DNA from: an uncultured Oscillibacter sp.
GTDB lineage: Bacteria > Bacillota > Clostridia > Oscillospirales > Oscillospiraceae
Direction of reading: 5' to 3'
NCBI GenBank assembly: GCA_910579435.1
Contig: CAJTVF010000027.1
Coordinates: 1 to 33,259 of the forward strand
Length of the DNA: 33,259 nucleotides
Shown: one piece after another, positions 22,522 to 32,898 of the stretch
Position numbering within the stretch: the stretch's first letter is position 1
How the letters are laid out: each line of letters opens with the position of its first letter
Notes under the pieces: model-generated
The model's input: the letters and a program-made list of their open reading frames with translations, nothing else
The model's database searches: none
What the model was told of the DNA's origin: nothing
Program-made: the position numbers and the translations under genes

Positions 22522-22686
22522 TAGGCCTTGTTTGAAAATTGGCGGAATGCTGGATTGGGGCAGATTTTTTTGCCAGGCAAGGCGATTGGACGCAGGAATC
22601 CTGACGGATTTCAAATCCAATCAACGCAGTCCTGGCGGAAAAAGATGCCCCAAGACGGCGTTTTGCCATTTTTCAAACAAAGCCTA
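22522..22686. mobile_element. 165-bp palindromic MITE-like element with TA ends
   Basis: An imperfect inverted repeat of about 70-80 nt per arm. The left end TAGGCCTTGTTTGAAAA matches the complement of the right end TTTTCAAACAAAGCCTA at 16 of 17 positions; inner blocks (TTGGGGCA, GCCAGG, GATTGGA) also pair. It encodes nothing. Both ends are TA, as expected for an element that duplicates a TA target (IS630/mariner type). The right-hand TA is part of the rpoD stop codon, so insertion occurred exactly at the end of rpoD. The arms could fold into a large hairpin in RNA from either side. A related fragment may lie at bases 1-40. Confidence 0.72.
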
Positions 22687-24072
22687 GTTCAAAAAGTCTT
22701 TCAGCTTCTTGCTTCTGGAGGGGTGCCGGAGCTTCCGCAGGGCCTTGGCCTCAATCTGCCGGATGCGCTCCCGGGTGACGTTGAACTCTTTTCCCACTTC
22801 CTCCAGCGTCCGGGTCCGCCCGTCCTCGATGCCGAAGCGGAGCTTCAGCACCTTTTCCTCCCGGGGAGTCAGAGTGGACAGCACGTCCATCAGCTGCTCC
22901 TTCAAAAGGGTAAACGACGCCGCCTCGCTGGGCTCTGACGCGCCCTCATCCGGGATGAAGTCTCCCAGGTGGGAGTCCTCCTCCTCGCCGATGGGGGTCT
23001 CCAGGGATACGGGCTCCTGAGCGATCTTCATAATCTCCCGCACCTTGTCCACGGGCATGTTCATCTCCGCCGCAATCTCGTTGGGGGAGGGGTCGTGGCC
23101 CAGCTCCTGGAGAAGCTGGCGGCTGACCCGGATGACCTTGTTGATGGTTTCCACCATGTGGACGGGAATACGGATGGTCCGGGCCTGGTCGGCGATGGCC
23201 CGGGTGATGGCCTGCCGGATCCACCAGGTGGCGTAGGTGGAGAACTTATAGCCCTTGGTGTAGTCGAACTTCTCTACGGCCTTGATGAGGCCCAGATTGC
23301 CCTCCTGGATCAGGTCCAGGAACAGCATCCCGCGGCCTACATAGCGCTTGGCGATGGAGACCACCAGCCGGAGGTTGGCTTCCGCCAGCTTTTGCTTGGC
23401 GGTCTCGCCGGCCCGGTACTGCTTCCGCAGGGCGGCCTCCAGGGCGGGGTCGATCTCCTGGCCCTCCTCCCGCTGGCGGCGAAGCTCCGCCAGCTTTTCC
23501 TCCGCCTCATTCCCGGCGGACATGGCCTGGGCAAGGTTGACCTCCTCTTCGGGCGTCAGCAGGGCCACCTTGCCAATCTCCTTCAGGTACATGCGGACGG
23601 GATCGTCGATGGAAAAGCTGTTGACCAGGGTGTTGGGGTCCACCAGCTCTTCTTCCTCCATGCCGGCGATCTCCTCGGCGGCGGGGCCCTCCTCCGGGAG
23701 CTCGGGGAGCAGGTCCTCCTCGGCGCTGATGTCGATGTTCAGCGCCTCCAGGGAGTCGTAGAGCTGGTCCATCTGCTCGCCCTCGAGGTTCAGGTCGTCC
23801 ACGGCCTCCATCAGCTCGGCGGACTCCACCTTGCCCTTTTTCTTGCTCTTGGCCAGCAGCTCCCGGAGCTTTTCGTTGTTGATGAGCCAGGAGGCGGCGG
23901 GGAGGGCGGCCACCTGCTTGTCATCCAGCCGGATGATGCCGGCCTTTTTGGCCTCCTCGTCGGTCATGACGCGGGGAGGGGCGGGCTCCGACGGGGTCTC
24001 CTCCGCCTCGGCGGCGGCTAAAATGGCGTCTGCCTGACGTTCCAGCTCCTGTGCATCGTGTTTATTTGACAT
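22684..24072 (-). CDS. rpoD: primary RNA polymerase sigma factor RpoD/SigA
   Basis: A 462-residue housekeeping sigma factor. Region 1.2 is DDPVRMYLKEIGKVALLT; region 2 has NLRLVVSIAKRYVGRGM, LIQEGNLGLIKAVEKFDYTKGYKFSTYATWWIRQAI; region 3 follows with RIPVHMVETINK; region 4.2 is TLEEVGKEFNVTRERIRQIEAKALRKLRHP. The N-terminus is longer than the about 370 residues of Bacillus SigA, with an Ala/Glu-rich tail before a region-1.1-like stretch (about 50-125). ATG 24072 lies 11 nt inside the end of dnaG, so the two are coupled. The stop TAG uses TA of the element at 22522-22686, and the last residues are LKDFLN. Confidence 0.97.
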   Translation of the reverse strand: MSNKHDAQELERQADAILAAAEAEETPSEPAPPRVMTDEEAKKAGIIRLDDKQVAALPAASWLINNEKLRELLAKSKKKGKVESAELMEAVDDLNLEGEQMDQLYDSLEALNIDISAEEDLLPELPEEGPAAEEIAGMEEEELVDPNTLVNSFSIDDPVRMYLKEIGKVALLTPEEEVNLAQAMSAGNEAEEKLAELRRQREEGQEIDPALEAALRKQYRAGETAKQKLAEANLRLVVSIAKRYVGRGMLFLDLIQEGNLGLIKAVEKFDYTKGYKFSTYATWWIRQAITRAIADQARTIRIPVHMVETINKVIRVSRQLLQELGHDPSPNEIAAEMNMPVDKVREIMKIAQEPVSLETPIGEEEDSHLGDFIPDEGASEPSEAASFTLLKEQLMDVLSTLTPREEKVLKLRFGIEDGRTRTLEEVGKEFNVTRERIRQIEAKALRKLRHPSRSKKLKDFLN

Positions 24073-25846
24073 TCCGTTTTTCTCCCTTTTTGTCTTTATG
24101 TTTTTCTGCCGCCGCCAACAGGGGGTCCGTCTCCGCGCCGGAGCGCTTTGCGGCTTCCGCCTGTATGACGCGTATGTAATCCGCCAGGGCCTGCCGTCCG
24201 TTCCGGACGGATTCCGGCCGCTGGCAGACGGCGGTGATATGGTTCATTTCCTCCGCCGTCAGCTCCGCCGCAAGAGGGGGCAGGGCGGCGGCCCGGCCCT
24301 CCCCCTTCGCCTGCCACAGCAGGGTGAAGACCCGGCCCAGCAGGGGAGAGGAGAAGTCCGCCTCTCCCAGGGGCGGCTCGGCGGGGAAGAGGCTGTCGTC
24401 CAGCAGCAGGAGCCGGAGCACGCCCTCCTCCGCCTTGGCGGAGCGCACATTTTCATAGCGCAGCGACCGTTCCCGGGGCTGGGACTGGACGGCGGGGTTC
24501 AGCTCCCTGCGGAGCTCCGCCCGGTTTTCCCTGGCGGTTTTCCGCTTCCAGGCCCGCTGGACCTCCAGCTTCATGGCGTCGGGGGTGATGCGGGCGGTCT
24601 CGGCGGCCCGGGCGGCGTAGATTTCCCGCTCCACCGCCCCGGGAAGCGTGGCCAGCAGCCCGCTGATCTCCTGGCTGTAGGCCACCCGCTGCTCGTCGTT
24701 GTCCAGGTCGTACTTTCCGGCGATCTGAGCCATGCGGAATTCCACGCCGTTCTCGCTGCCGCTGAGCAGCCGCTCAAAGGCGGCGGGGCCCTGGTTTTTG
24801 ATGAAGTCGTCGGCGTCCTGCTTCACCAGCTCCCCGTCCCCGGTCCGCCGCCGGGGAAGCTGGAGGACCTTGACGGAAAACTCGGAGCCGTTCAGCAGCT
24901 GCAAGGCCCGCTCCGTGGCGGTCTTCCCGGCGTTGTCGTTGTCGTAGCAGAGGACCAGCTCCTTGGTGAACCGGGAGAGGAGCCGGATCTGCTCCGGCGT
25001 CAACGCCGTGCCCATGGAGGCCACCGCGTTGTCAAAGCCCGCCTGGTGAAGGGTAACGATGTCCAGGTTTCCCTCGCAGAGGATGATGTTGGGCCGCTTG
25101 GATTTCTTCGCCAGGTTCAGCCCGTAGAGCACCCGGCGCTTGCTGTACACGGGGGTTTCCGACGAGTTCATATACTTGGGCTCGGACTTGTCCAGCACCC
25201 GGCTGCCGAAGGCCACCACATCCCCCCGGGTGTCGATGACCGGGAGCATGAGCCGGTTCCGGAACTTGTCGTAAAACCCGCCCTTCTTGTTGTCCACGAT
25301 AAGCCCGGCGGACAGAAGCTCCGACTTGCTGTAGCCCAGGTTTGTCATGGCGTTCAGCAGCACGTCCCAGGCGTCCGGAGAGGCCCCCATGCCGAAGGTT
25401 TTGGCGGTGCCCTTCCGGATCTGCCGCCGGTCCAGGTATTCCTGAACGGCCCGGCCCTCCGGCTGGTGGAGCAGGCGGTAGTAAAACCGGGCGGCGTCCC
25501 GGTTCAGGTCCAAAAGCCGCTGGCGGCGGAAGCCGGCCTCCCGGTCGCCCTCCTCCTCCGGCACCTCCAGCCCCGCCCGCTTGGCGAGGAACCGCACCGC
25601 GTCGGGGAAGGGGAGGTTTTCCTCCTCCATAATGAAGTTGATGACGCCGCCTCCCCGCTTGCAGCCGAAGCAGTAGTAAATCTGCTTGTCCGGGGAGACG
25701 GAGAAGGAGCTGGTCTTCTCACTGTGGAAGGGGCAGAGGCCAAAGAGGTTGGAACCCTTCCGGGTGAGCTGGACATAGCTGCCCACCACGTCCACGATGT
25801 CGCTCCTGGCCGTCAGTTCATCCAAAAAGCTCTGGGGAAACGCCAT
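24062..25846 (-). CDS. dnaG: DNA primase DnaG
   Basis: Makes RNA primers at the replication fork; 594 residues. N-terminal zinc-binding site GLCPFHSEKTSSFSV...YYCFGCKRGG (C-x2-H ... C-x2-C); TOPRIM core with ILCEGNLDIVTLHQAG and the metal-binding LCYDNDNAGK; C-terminal helicase-binding region after about 430. YDNDNAGK replaces the more usual FDGDxAG and still supplies the acidic pair. ATG 25846 follows GGAGG at 9 nt; the upstream in-frame codons are not supported. Standard dnaG-rpoD order. No clear promoter was found in the 226-nt divergent gap upstream. Confidence 0.96.
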   Translation of the reverse strand: MAFPQSFLDELTARSDIVDVVGSYVQLTRKGSNLFGLCPFHSEKTSSFSVSPDKQIYYCFGCKRGGGVINFIMEEENLPFPDAVRFLAKRAGLEVPEEEGDREAGFRRQRLLDLNRDAARFYYRLLHQPEGRAVQEYLDRRQIRKGTAKTFGMGASPDAWDVLLNAMTNLGYSKSELLSAGLIVDNKKGGFYDKFRNRLMLPVIDTRGDVVAFGSRVLDKSEPKYMNSSETPVYSKRRVLYGLNLAKKSKRPNIILCEGNLDIVTLHQAGFDNAVASMGTALTPEQIRLLSRFTKELVLCYDNDNAGKTATERALQLLNGSEFSVKVLQLPRRRTGDGELVKQDADDFIKNQGPAAFERLLSGSENGVEFRMAQIAGKYDLDNDEQRVAYSQEISGLLATLPGAVEREIYAARAAETARITPDAMKLEVQRAWKRKTARENRAELRRELNPAVQSQPRERSLRYENVRSAKAEEGVLRLLLLDDSLFPAEPPLGEADFSSPLLGRVFTLLWQAKGEGRAAALPPLAAELTAEEMNHITAVCQRPESVRNGRQALADYIRVIQAEAAKRSGAETDPLLAAAEKHKDKKGEKRNVK

Positions 25847-26012
25847 GGCTCGTCCCCTCCTTTCGGTCAGTTTAGCCAAAATGTGCTCCGGTCATACCGA
25901 AAAAGTGAGAACGCCTGTGGAGGCGGATATTTCGGTCATGTTTTTATATACGCCGCGGCCTTGGATTTTCCTCTTTTTTTCTGATATTTTTTGAAAACTT
26001 TTCGGCGGGGCC

Positions 26013-26041
26013 TTTACAGGCCGGGGAGAAACGCTTAAAAT
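26013..26041 (+). promoter_or_regulatory. probable sigma-A promoter of the phosphopantetheinyl transferase
   Basis: TTTACA and TAAAAT are separated by 17 nt, and the -10 ends 32 nt before ATG 26073. The remainder of the dnaG–ppt gap (25847-26012) holds AT-rich runs and no gene. Confidence 0.6.
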
Positions 26042-26072
26042 AGGGAAGAAAATAGAAGTAAGGAGGACCGCC

Positions 26073-26672
26073 ATGCCCATCGAATTATGGACGGCCCGGA
26101 TGGAGCGCCCGCTGTCGGCCCCGGAGCGGGAGGCCATCCTGCCCCTGCTGCCGCCGGACCGCCGGGAGCGCCTTTTGCGCGTTCAGGAGGTGGGGAAACA
26201 GCGGGAGCCCCTTTGCGCTTATCTGATCCTGTGCCTGGCCCTGCGTCAGAAATACGGGTGGAAAAGCATCCCCGAGGTGGCCCTGGGCCGCTTGGGCAAG
26301 CCCTATTTCCCGGAGCATCCGGAGGTGCATTTCAACATCAGCCACTCCAGCGGCGCGGTGCTGGTAGGGGTGTCGGACCAGGAGATCGGGGTGGATATCG
26401 AGCGCATCCGCCCGGTGGGCCAGCGGATGATGGTCCGGTTGGCCCATGTGAGCACGGAGGAGGCATTCTTCCAAAACTGGGTCCGCCGGGAGGCCCGGGC
26501 CAAGCGCAGCGGCAACGGCGTGGGCACCATCATGCGCTCCGAGTCCCCTCTCCAGCCGGGGGAGTACTATTATCCGCTGGACACCTTCCCCGGCTACGCC
26601 GCCGGGGTCGCCACCCGCAGCAAGGAGCTGCCGGGGAAGCTCCACCGCTATTCTCTGGACGATATGCTGTGA
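26073..26672 (+). CDS. 4'-phosphopantetheinyl transferase, Sfp-like
   Basis: Transfers phosphopantetheine from CoA onto a Ser of a carrier protein. The 199-residue sequence has the Sfp core: GRLGKPYFPEHPEVHFNISHSSGAV, then GVDIERIRPVG with the Mg-binding D-x-E, and a WVRREARAKRSGNG segment in place of the usual W-x-x-KEA-x-x-K-x-x-G. Both metal ligands are visible. No carrier protein, polyketide or peptide synthetase genes lie in the window, so it may serve fatty acid ACP. ATG 26073 follows AAGGAGG. Confidence 0.88.
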   Translation: MPIELWTARMERPLSAPEREAILPLLPPDRRERLLRVQEVGKQREPLCAYLILCLALRQKYGWKSIPEVALGRLGKPYFPEHPEVHFNISHSSGAVLVGVSDQEIGVDIERIRPVGQRMMVRLAHVSTEEAFFQNWVRREARAKRSGNGVGTIMRSESPLQPGEYYYPLDTFPGYAAGVATRSKELPGKLHRYSLDDML

Positions 26673-26681
26673 AAACCGAAG

Positions 26682-26717
26682 ACCGGGCAGGGAATGGGTT
26701 CCCTGTCCGGTTTTTTT
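26682..26717 (+). terminator. intrinsic terminator after the phosphopantetheinyl transferase
   Basis: A 12-bp stem, ACCGGGCAGGGA (26682-26693) with TCCCTGTCCGGT (26700-26711; one G·U), is followed by TTTTTTT. Confidence 0.92.
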
Positions 26718-26762
26718 GCCCGGCCCCGCAACCGGCGGCCTCCGGTTTCCGACTATATAGGT

Positions 26763-26775
26763 GAAAGCGGCTTTC
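26763..26775. promoter_or_regulatory. 13-bp palindrome upstream of the ECF sigma gene
   Basis: GAAAGC-G-GCTTTC is a perfect dyad between the TATATA-like stretch (26754-26759) and the AGGAGGG ribosome site. It may be an operator or leader hairpin; no full promoter is convincing here. Confidence 0.35.
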
Positions 26776-26793
26776 AAAGGAGGGACCTGCGTC

Positions 26794-27348
26794 ATGGAGG
26801 ATAAGGACATCATCGCCCTGTACTGGGCGCGCTCGGAGGAGGCCATCCGCCGGACGGCGGAGAAATACGGCGGGTACTGCGGACAAATCATCCGCCGGGT
26901 GCTGGGGGACGGCCGGGACGCGGAGGAGTGCCTCAGCGACACCTGGCTGGGGGCCTGGAACGCCATGCCGCCCCAAAGGCCCGCCCGCCTTCCGCCCTTC
27001 CTGGGCCGCATCGCCCGGAACACGGCCCTGGACCGCTGCGACTACAACGCCGCCCAATGCCGGAATAGCGGCTTCGAGGCGGTGCTGGAGGAGCTGGCGG
27101 ACTGCGTGGGCGGAACGCCCCTGGAGGAGGATTTCGACCTCCGCCGCCTGGGGGAGGCCATCTCCGGCTTTTTAGACGGCGTGTCCCCGGCGGCCCGGCT
27201 GGTCTTCCTGCGGCGGTACTGGTACTGCGACGGCGTGGCGGAAATCGCCGCCGGGACGGGATTCAGCCAATCCAAGGTAAAATCCATGCTCCACCGGACC
27301 CGGAAGGGGCTCCGGGAGCATCTGCGGAAGGAGGGCTATGACCTGTGA
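26794..27348 (+). CDS. ECF-type RNA polymerase sigma factor
   Basis: A 184-residue sigma-70 family protein. Region 2: EECLSDTWLGAWNAMPPQRPARLPPFLGRIARNTALDRC, with the usual -10 recognition helix. Region 4: LVFLRRYWYCDGVAEIAAGTGFSQSKVKSMLHRTRKGLREHL. The linker is Gly/Glu-rich. ATG 26794 is chosen since AGGAGGG lies 9 nt upstream; GTG 26761 in frame lacks a site. Its stop overlaps the GTG of the next gene, so it is translationally coupled to a membrane protein that is probably its anti-sigma. Regulon unknown. Confidence 0.92.
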   Translation: MEDKDIIALYWARSEEAIRRTAEKYGGYCGQIIRRVLGDGRDAEECLSDTWLGAWNAMPPQRPARLPPFLGRIARNTALDRCDYNAAQCRNSGFEAVLEELADCVGGTPLEEDFDLRRLGEAISGFLDGVSPAARLVFLRRYWYCDGVAEIAAGTGFSQSKVKSMLHRTRKGLREHLRKEGYDL

Positions 27349-28520
27349 CAAGAGAGGAATTGTTCCGCGCCGTCGGGGAGGTCCGGGAGGACCAGATCGA
27401 GGCGGCGGAAGCGGTAAAAAAGCAAGTCCATCCCTGGCGGCGGTTCGGCGCGCTGGCGGCGTGCCTGGCGCTGGTGGTGACGGCAGTTGGCGTATCAGCG
27501 GCGGAGCTGGGGGAGGCGGACCTCTGGAACTGGAAGGCTATTGTCTGGAGCTTCAATCCAAGCGCCGAAGTAGACGAGGACCCTGATTCGTGGAAAGCGA
27601 TCATCCAGCCGTTTAATCCCGGAGAGGCGGATTCCGGCGGCGGCGCGGCGGCGGGGGGCCTGGACGGCTCCGACTACTGGACGGATAACCCGAACCGCCC
27701 TGCCCATCCCGGCTACTCCACCGGCGTGGAAATCGGTCAGCTGAGCGGTCCCGGAGACGGCGATACGATGGCGGGAATGTCGTCATGTCTTGCCTGGATG
27801 TCCCCGGTGGAAATTTTCGCCCAGGATACGGCGATTTTCCGGGGGACCGTCCGGGAGCTGCACTACTTTTCCGTAAAGCCGGATTCTGGAAGCATGGAGC
27901 TGTATTACACCCGGGCCATTGTGGAGATTACGGACCCCATCCGGGGAGACCTGACGGCAGGGGAGACATACAGCCTTCTCTGGCTGGGGGCCAAGGGCTA
28001 TATGTCCACCTCCATCTCCGGGGCCCTGGAGGACCTAGAGGTGGGCGGAGAGGCGGTCTTTATGCCTACCCGGACAAACCAGGATACCGCCTGGAGGGAA
28101 GGGGACAGCTGCTTCTGCTACGCGGACCTTGCGGACTTCTACCTGGGCGAAGGGCAGCGCTTTGTCTTCGCCGATACGGCGGACGGCCTGTCCTTTGACC
28201 GGGGTACCTATGCGGGTATTGCGGAAGCGGAGACCCTGGACGAGATTGCGGCGTATATCCGGGAACAAATCGGGGAAGGGGATACCACTTGTCGGGTCAT
28301 CATTGGCGAAGAGAAAGAGCCGGAGTCCGGCGGGTATGTCTTTGTGGAGGGAACAGAGCGGACCCAGCCCGCTGCGGAGCCAGCCGTACCGCAGACGGAG
28401 CCCTCGGAAGGCCCCGCAGAAACGGCGAACGCCGGGCCCACCGCCTCCGGTCCCGCCGGAGCGAGGGAGATGCCCGGAGGCGCCTTGGCCAGCGATGAAA
28501 AACCGGGTATCAGCCCGTAA
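27345..28520 (+). CDS. membrane-anchored protein, probable anti-sigma partner
   Basis: A 391-residue protein. A short cytoplasmic N-terminus (TREELFRAVGEVREDQIEAAEAVKK) precedes one transmembrane helix at about 34-51 (ALAACLALVVTAVGVSAA). The rest is outside: two similar W-KAI/FNP stretches (NWKAIVWSFNPS and SWKAIIQPFNPG), a Gly-rich segment, then a long domain with ITDPIRGDLTAGETYSLLWLGAKG, and a Pro/Glu/Ala-rich tail. N-terminus plus membrane span plus sigma coupling is the anti-sigma/sensor arrangement, but the anti-sigma domain itself is not a recognised one. Start GTG 27345 (GTGA overlap) with GGAGGG 9 nt upstream. Confidence 0.75.
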   Translation: MTREELFRAVGEVREDQIEAAEAVKKQVHPWRRFGALAACLALVVTAVGVSAAELGEADLWNWKAIVWSFNPSAEVDEDPDSWKAIIQPFNPGEADSGGGAAAGGLDGSDYWTDNPNRPAHPGYSTGVEIGQLSGPGDGDTMAGMSSCLAWMSPVEIFAQDTAIFRGTVRELHYFSVKPDSGSMELYYTRAIVEITDPIRGDLTAGETYSLLWLGAKGYMSTSISGALEDLEVGGEAVFMPTRTNQDTAWREGDSCFCYADLADFYLGEGQRFVFADTADGLSFDRGTYAGIAEAETLDEIAAYIREQIGEGDTTCRVIIGEEKEPESGGYVFVEGTERTQPAAEPAVPQTEPSEGPAETANAGPTASGPAGAREMPGGALASDEKPGISP

Positions 28521-28538
28521 AAAAGCTCTCCGCAGGAG

Positions 28539-28667
28539 TTTCGCCGCCCGCAGGCGGCGAAAGAAAATTCAATCCGTTTTTGCCGGCGACATGCGCACCG
28601 GCAAAAACACTTCTCAGTTCTGAAGTGTGCGAAGCGGCCCCGTCTGCCAAAGGAAGACGGGGCCGCT
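28539..28667. other. cluster of four hairpins in the 165-nt gap
   Basis: Stem A: TTTCGCCGCC (28539-28548) with GGCGGCGAAA (28553-28562). Stem B: GTTTTTGCCGG (28576-28586) with CCGGCAAAAAC (28598-28608). A weaker stem: ACACTTC (28607-28613) with GAAGTGT (28622-28628), sharing two bases with stem B, so the two may be alternatives. Stem C: AGCGGCCCCGTCT (28633-28645) with AGACGGGGCCGCT (28655-28667). None has a strong T-run on the plus strand; stem B on either strand has T-rich ends. It lies between convergent genes (anti-sigma and HIT). Confidence 0.75.
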
Positions 28668-28685
28668 GAGTGCAAGGAAGAGCTG

Positions 28686-29024
28686 TCAACCCGGAGGCCA
28701 GGTCATGTCCCGTCCGGAGAGGACATGGAAGTGCAGATGGAAGACGCTCTGGCCCGCCTGCTCGCCGATGTTGGATACGACCCGGTAGCTCTCCAGCCCC
28801 AGCTCCTTCGACAATTTGGCGATGACCTCAAAAATGTGAGCCACCACGCCGCTGTTGTCCGCCGTTACCTCAGAGACGGACCCGATGTGGGCCTTGGGAA
28901 TCACCAGGAAGTGGGTGGGGGCCTGTGGGGCGATGTCGTGGAAGGCAAAGCAGACGTCGTCCTCATAGACCTTGCTGCTGGGAATTTCCCCGGCGATGAT
29001 CTTGCAGAATAAGCAGTCAGACAT
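28686..29024 (-). CDS. HIT family (histidine triad) hydrolase
   Basis: A 112-residue HINT-type nucleotide-binding protein that cleaves phosphoramidate or adenylyl bonds. Opening CLFCKIIAGEIPSSKVYEDD, middle THFLVIPKAHI, and the histidine triad FHLHFHVLSGRDMTWPPG (H-x-H-x-H). The Cys pair CLFC near the start is typical of zinc-binding HINT forms. ATG 29024 follows AAAGGAGG at 7 nt, overriding an in-frame codon further up. Final gene of a minus-strand run. Cytosolic; physiological substrate unknown. Confidence 0.93.
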   Translation of the reverse strand: MSDCLFCKIIAGEIPSSKVYEDDVCFAFHDIAPQAPTHFLVIPKAHIGSVSEVTADNSGVVAHIFEVIAKLSKELGLESYRVVSNIGEQAGQSVFHLHFHVLSGRDMTWPPG

Positions 29025-29051
29025 AGAAGAACCTCCTTTGTACATATGAAG

Positions 29052-29225
29052 TCAAATGAATTGGTTCTGTTCCGGGCTGTAGCGGTAATCCAGCGCCGCC
29101 AGCGTCTCCTGGACAGCCGCCTCGTCCGCATCCAGGGCCGCGCAGAGCTCGGCAAGGCTGGAATATTCGTCCCTGAGCTTTGTATTGAGATAGCTCAGGA
29201 GGATGACAGGGTCCTTTGGAAGCAT
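29052..29225 (-). CDS. DUF4250 protein
   Basis: A 57-residue protein, MLPKDPVILLSYLNTKLRDEYSSLAELCAALDADEAAVQETLAALDYRYSPEQNQF, of the small clostridial DUF4250 family. It looks like an all-helical mini-domain with a helix-turn-helix-like centre. The start ATG 29225 gives the family-typical N-terminus; a GTG at 29234 overlapping the cupin stop (GTGA) is the alternative. It lies between cupin and HIT genes. Function unknown. Confidence 0.82.
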   Translation of the reverse strand: MLPKDPVILLSYLNTKLRDEYSSLAELCAALDADEAAVQETLAALDYRYSPEQNQFI

Positions 29226-29230
29226 CGCGC

Positions 29231-29569
29231 TCACTGCTCCGGCACCACGGCGAAGAAGCGCAGGTCCTCGCCGCCCTCGGGGCTGTCGTTGATCAGGCTG
29301 TGGGCATGGCCCTTGGGGCAGTAGTGGCAGCTCCCGGCCTCCAGGGGCTCGCAGCCGTCGTCGTAAAGAATCTTTCCTTTACCGGAAAGAATATAGATGA
29401 TCTCACTGCTGGCCTCGTGGGTGTGCATCCCGATGGAGGCGCCGGGAATCAGCCGCCCCCGCATGATTTTGTTCTGCGGGTCGGTGTACATTCTGGCGCG
29501 TACTTCCTTTTCGCCGCCCCGCATGTGGGGGATCACAGTGGGTTCCATCTTGTCGAATTCGATCAGCAT
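29231..29569 (-). CDS. cupin domain protein
   Basis: A 112-residue single-cupin protein. Motif 1: GASIGMHTHEASSEIIYILSGKG (H-x-H, then E); motif 2: PKGHAHSLIN (H). All metal-ligand positions of a small cupin are present. Substrate is not predictable; many such proteins are isomerases, sugar-binding or sensor domains. It starts at ATG 29569 with GGAG upstream, 30 nt after the frameshifted gene, and its TGA overlaps the GTG-alternative start of DUF4250. Same strand and likely transcript as alaS. Confidence 0.88.
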   Translation of the reverse strand: MLIEFDKMEPTVIPHMRGGEKEVRARMYTDPQNKIMRGRLIPGASIGMHTHEASSEIIYILSGKGKILYDDGCEPLEAGSCHYCPKGHAHSLINDSPEGGEDLRFFAVVPEQ

Positions 29570-29599
29570 GGAATGGTTCTCCTTTTTTATCTTATGATG

Positions 29600-30194
29600 T
29601 TATGGATGCGCCTGCATGGCATGGGTAAACCAGTTGAAAATATGGCTTCGTAAAATGGGGGAGCGTTCGTATTCCCCGTGAAAGCCCGGAAGCGCCTGAA
29701 CCTCCCGGTACCATCGGGCCATTTCCTCCGGCGGTTCCGCCTGGAAAGCGTTTATCCGGGCGGCGGATTTCTGCCACCGCCGCAGGGCCTCCCAGCGGTC
29801 CGGATCAGACTGTTCCAGGGCCTCCGGCTGTGGCAGTATCCGCTCCGCCAGCTGCTCCAGGGCGTCGTCGATAAACGCCGTGCCGTCCTGCTGGTAGAGG
29901 ATGTCCTCGTAGTGTTCTATGCTCCACAGGCCGCGCCGCCAGGGGTCGCCGGTGGTCCAGGCGTACCAGTCCGGGTTGCAGCCCCGGCGGGCCGAGGCCC
30001 AGATAGCCCCGCCAGCCCGCCTGATACCGTTCAAAGCTCCGGCCAATCAGCGGGTAGTCGTACAGCCGCCCCTCATTCTGCCGAACGAAGCCGTAGATAT
30101 TCTGCCATTCATAGGTGAAGGGAAAATCCGGGAAGCGCTCCTCCATCATGCGGAGGAGCTTTTTCTTCACCGGCTTGCTGCGGTAATCCGCCAC
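29600..30194 (-). pseudogene. frameshifted hypothetical gene behind alaS
   Basis: One gene of about 198 codons split by a frameshift. The N-terminal part reads from GTG 30194, VADYRSKPVKKKLLRMMEERFPDFPF through IGRSFERYQAGWRG; the C-terminal part in another frame reads IWASARRGCNPDWYAWTTGDPWRRGLWSIEHYEDILYQ through to IFNWFTHAMQAHP. Removing one base of the C4 run (30007-30010) joins them as GWR-AIWAS. I do not recognise the family; it is rich in Trp and Tyr and predicted cytosolic, without transmembrane segments. Start codon lies 6 nt after the alaS stop, so translation was coupled. A sequencing error in the homopolymer would also explain this. Confidence 0.8.
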
Positions 30195-30200
30195 GGCCCC

Positions 30201-32867
<2,667 letters not shown>

Positions 32868-32898
32868 AGTAAAATACCTCCAAAGTTGTGATGGTGTG

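Noticed and set aside
24098..25984. 628-codon open frame opposite dnaG
   Set aside because: Antisense shadow of dnaG, Gly/Val/Leu-rich without domains.
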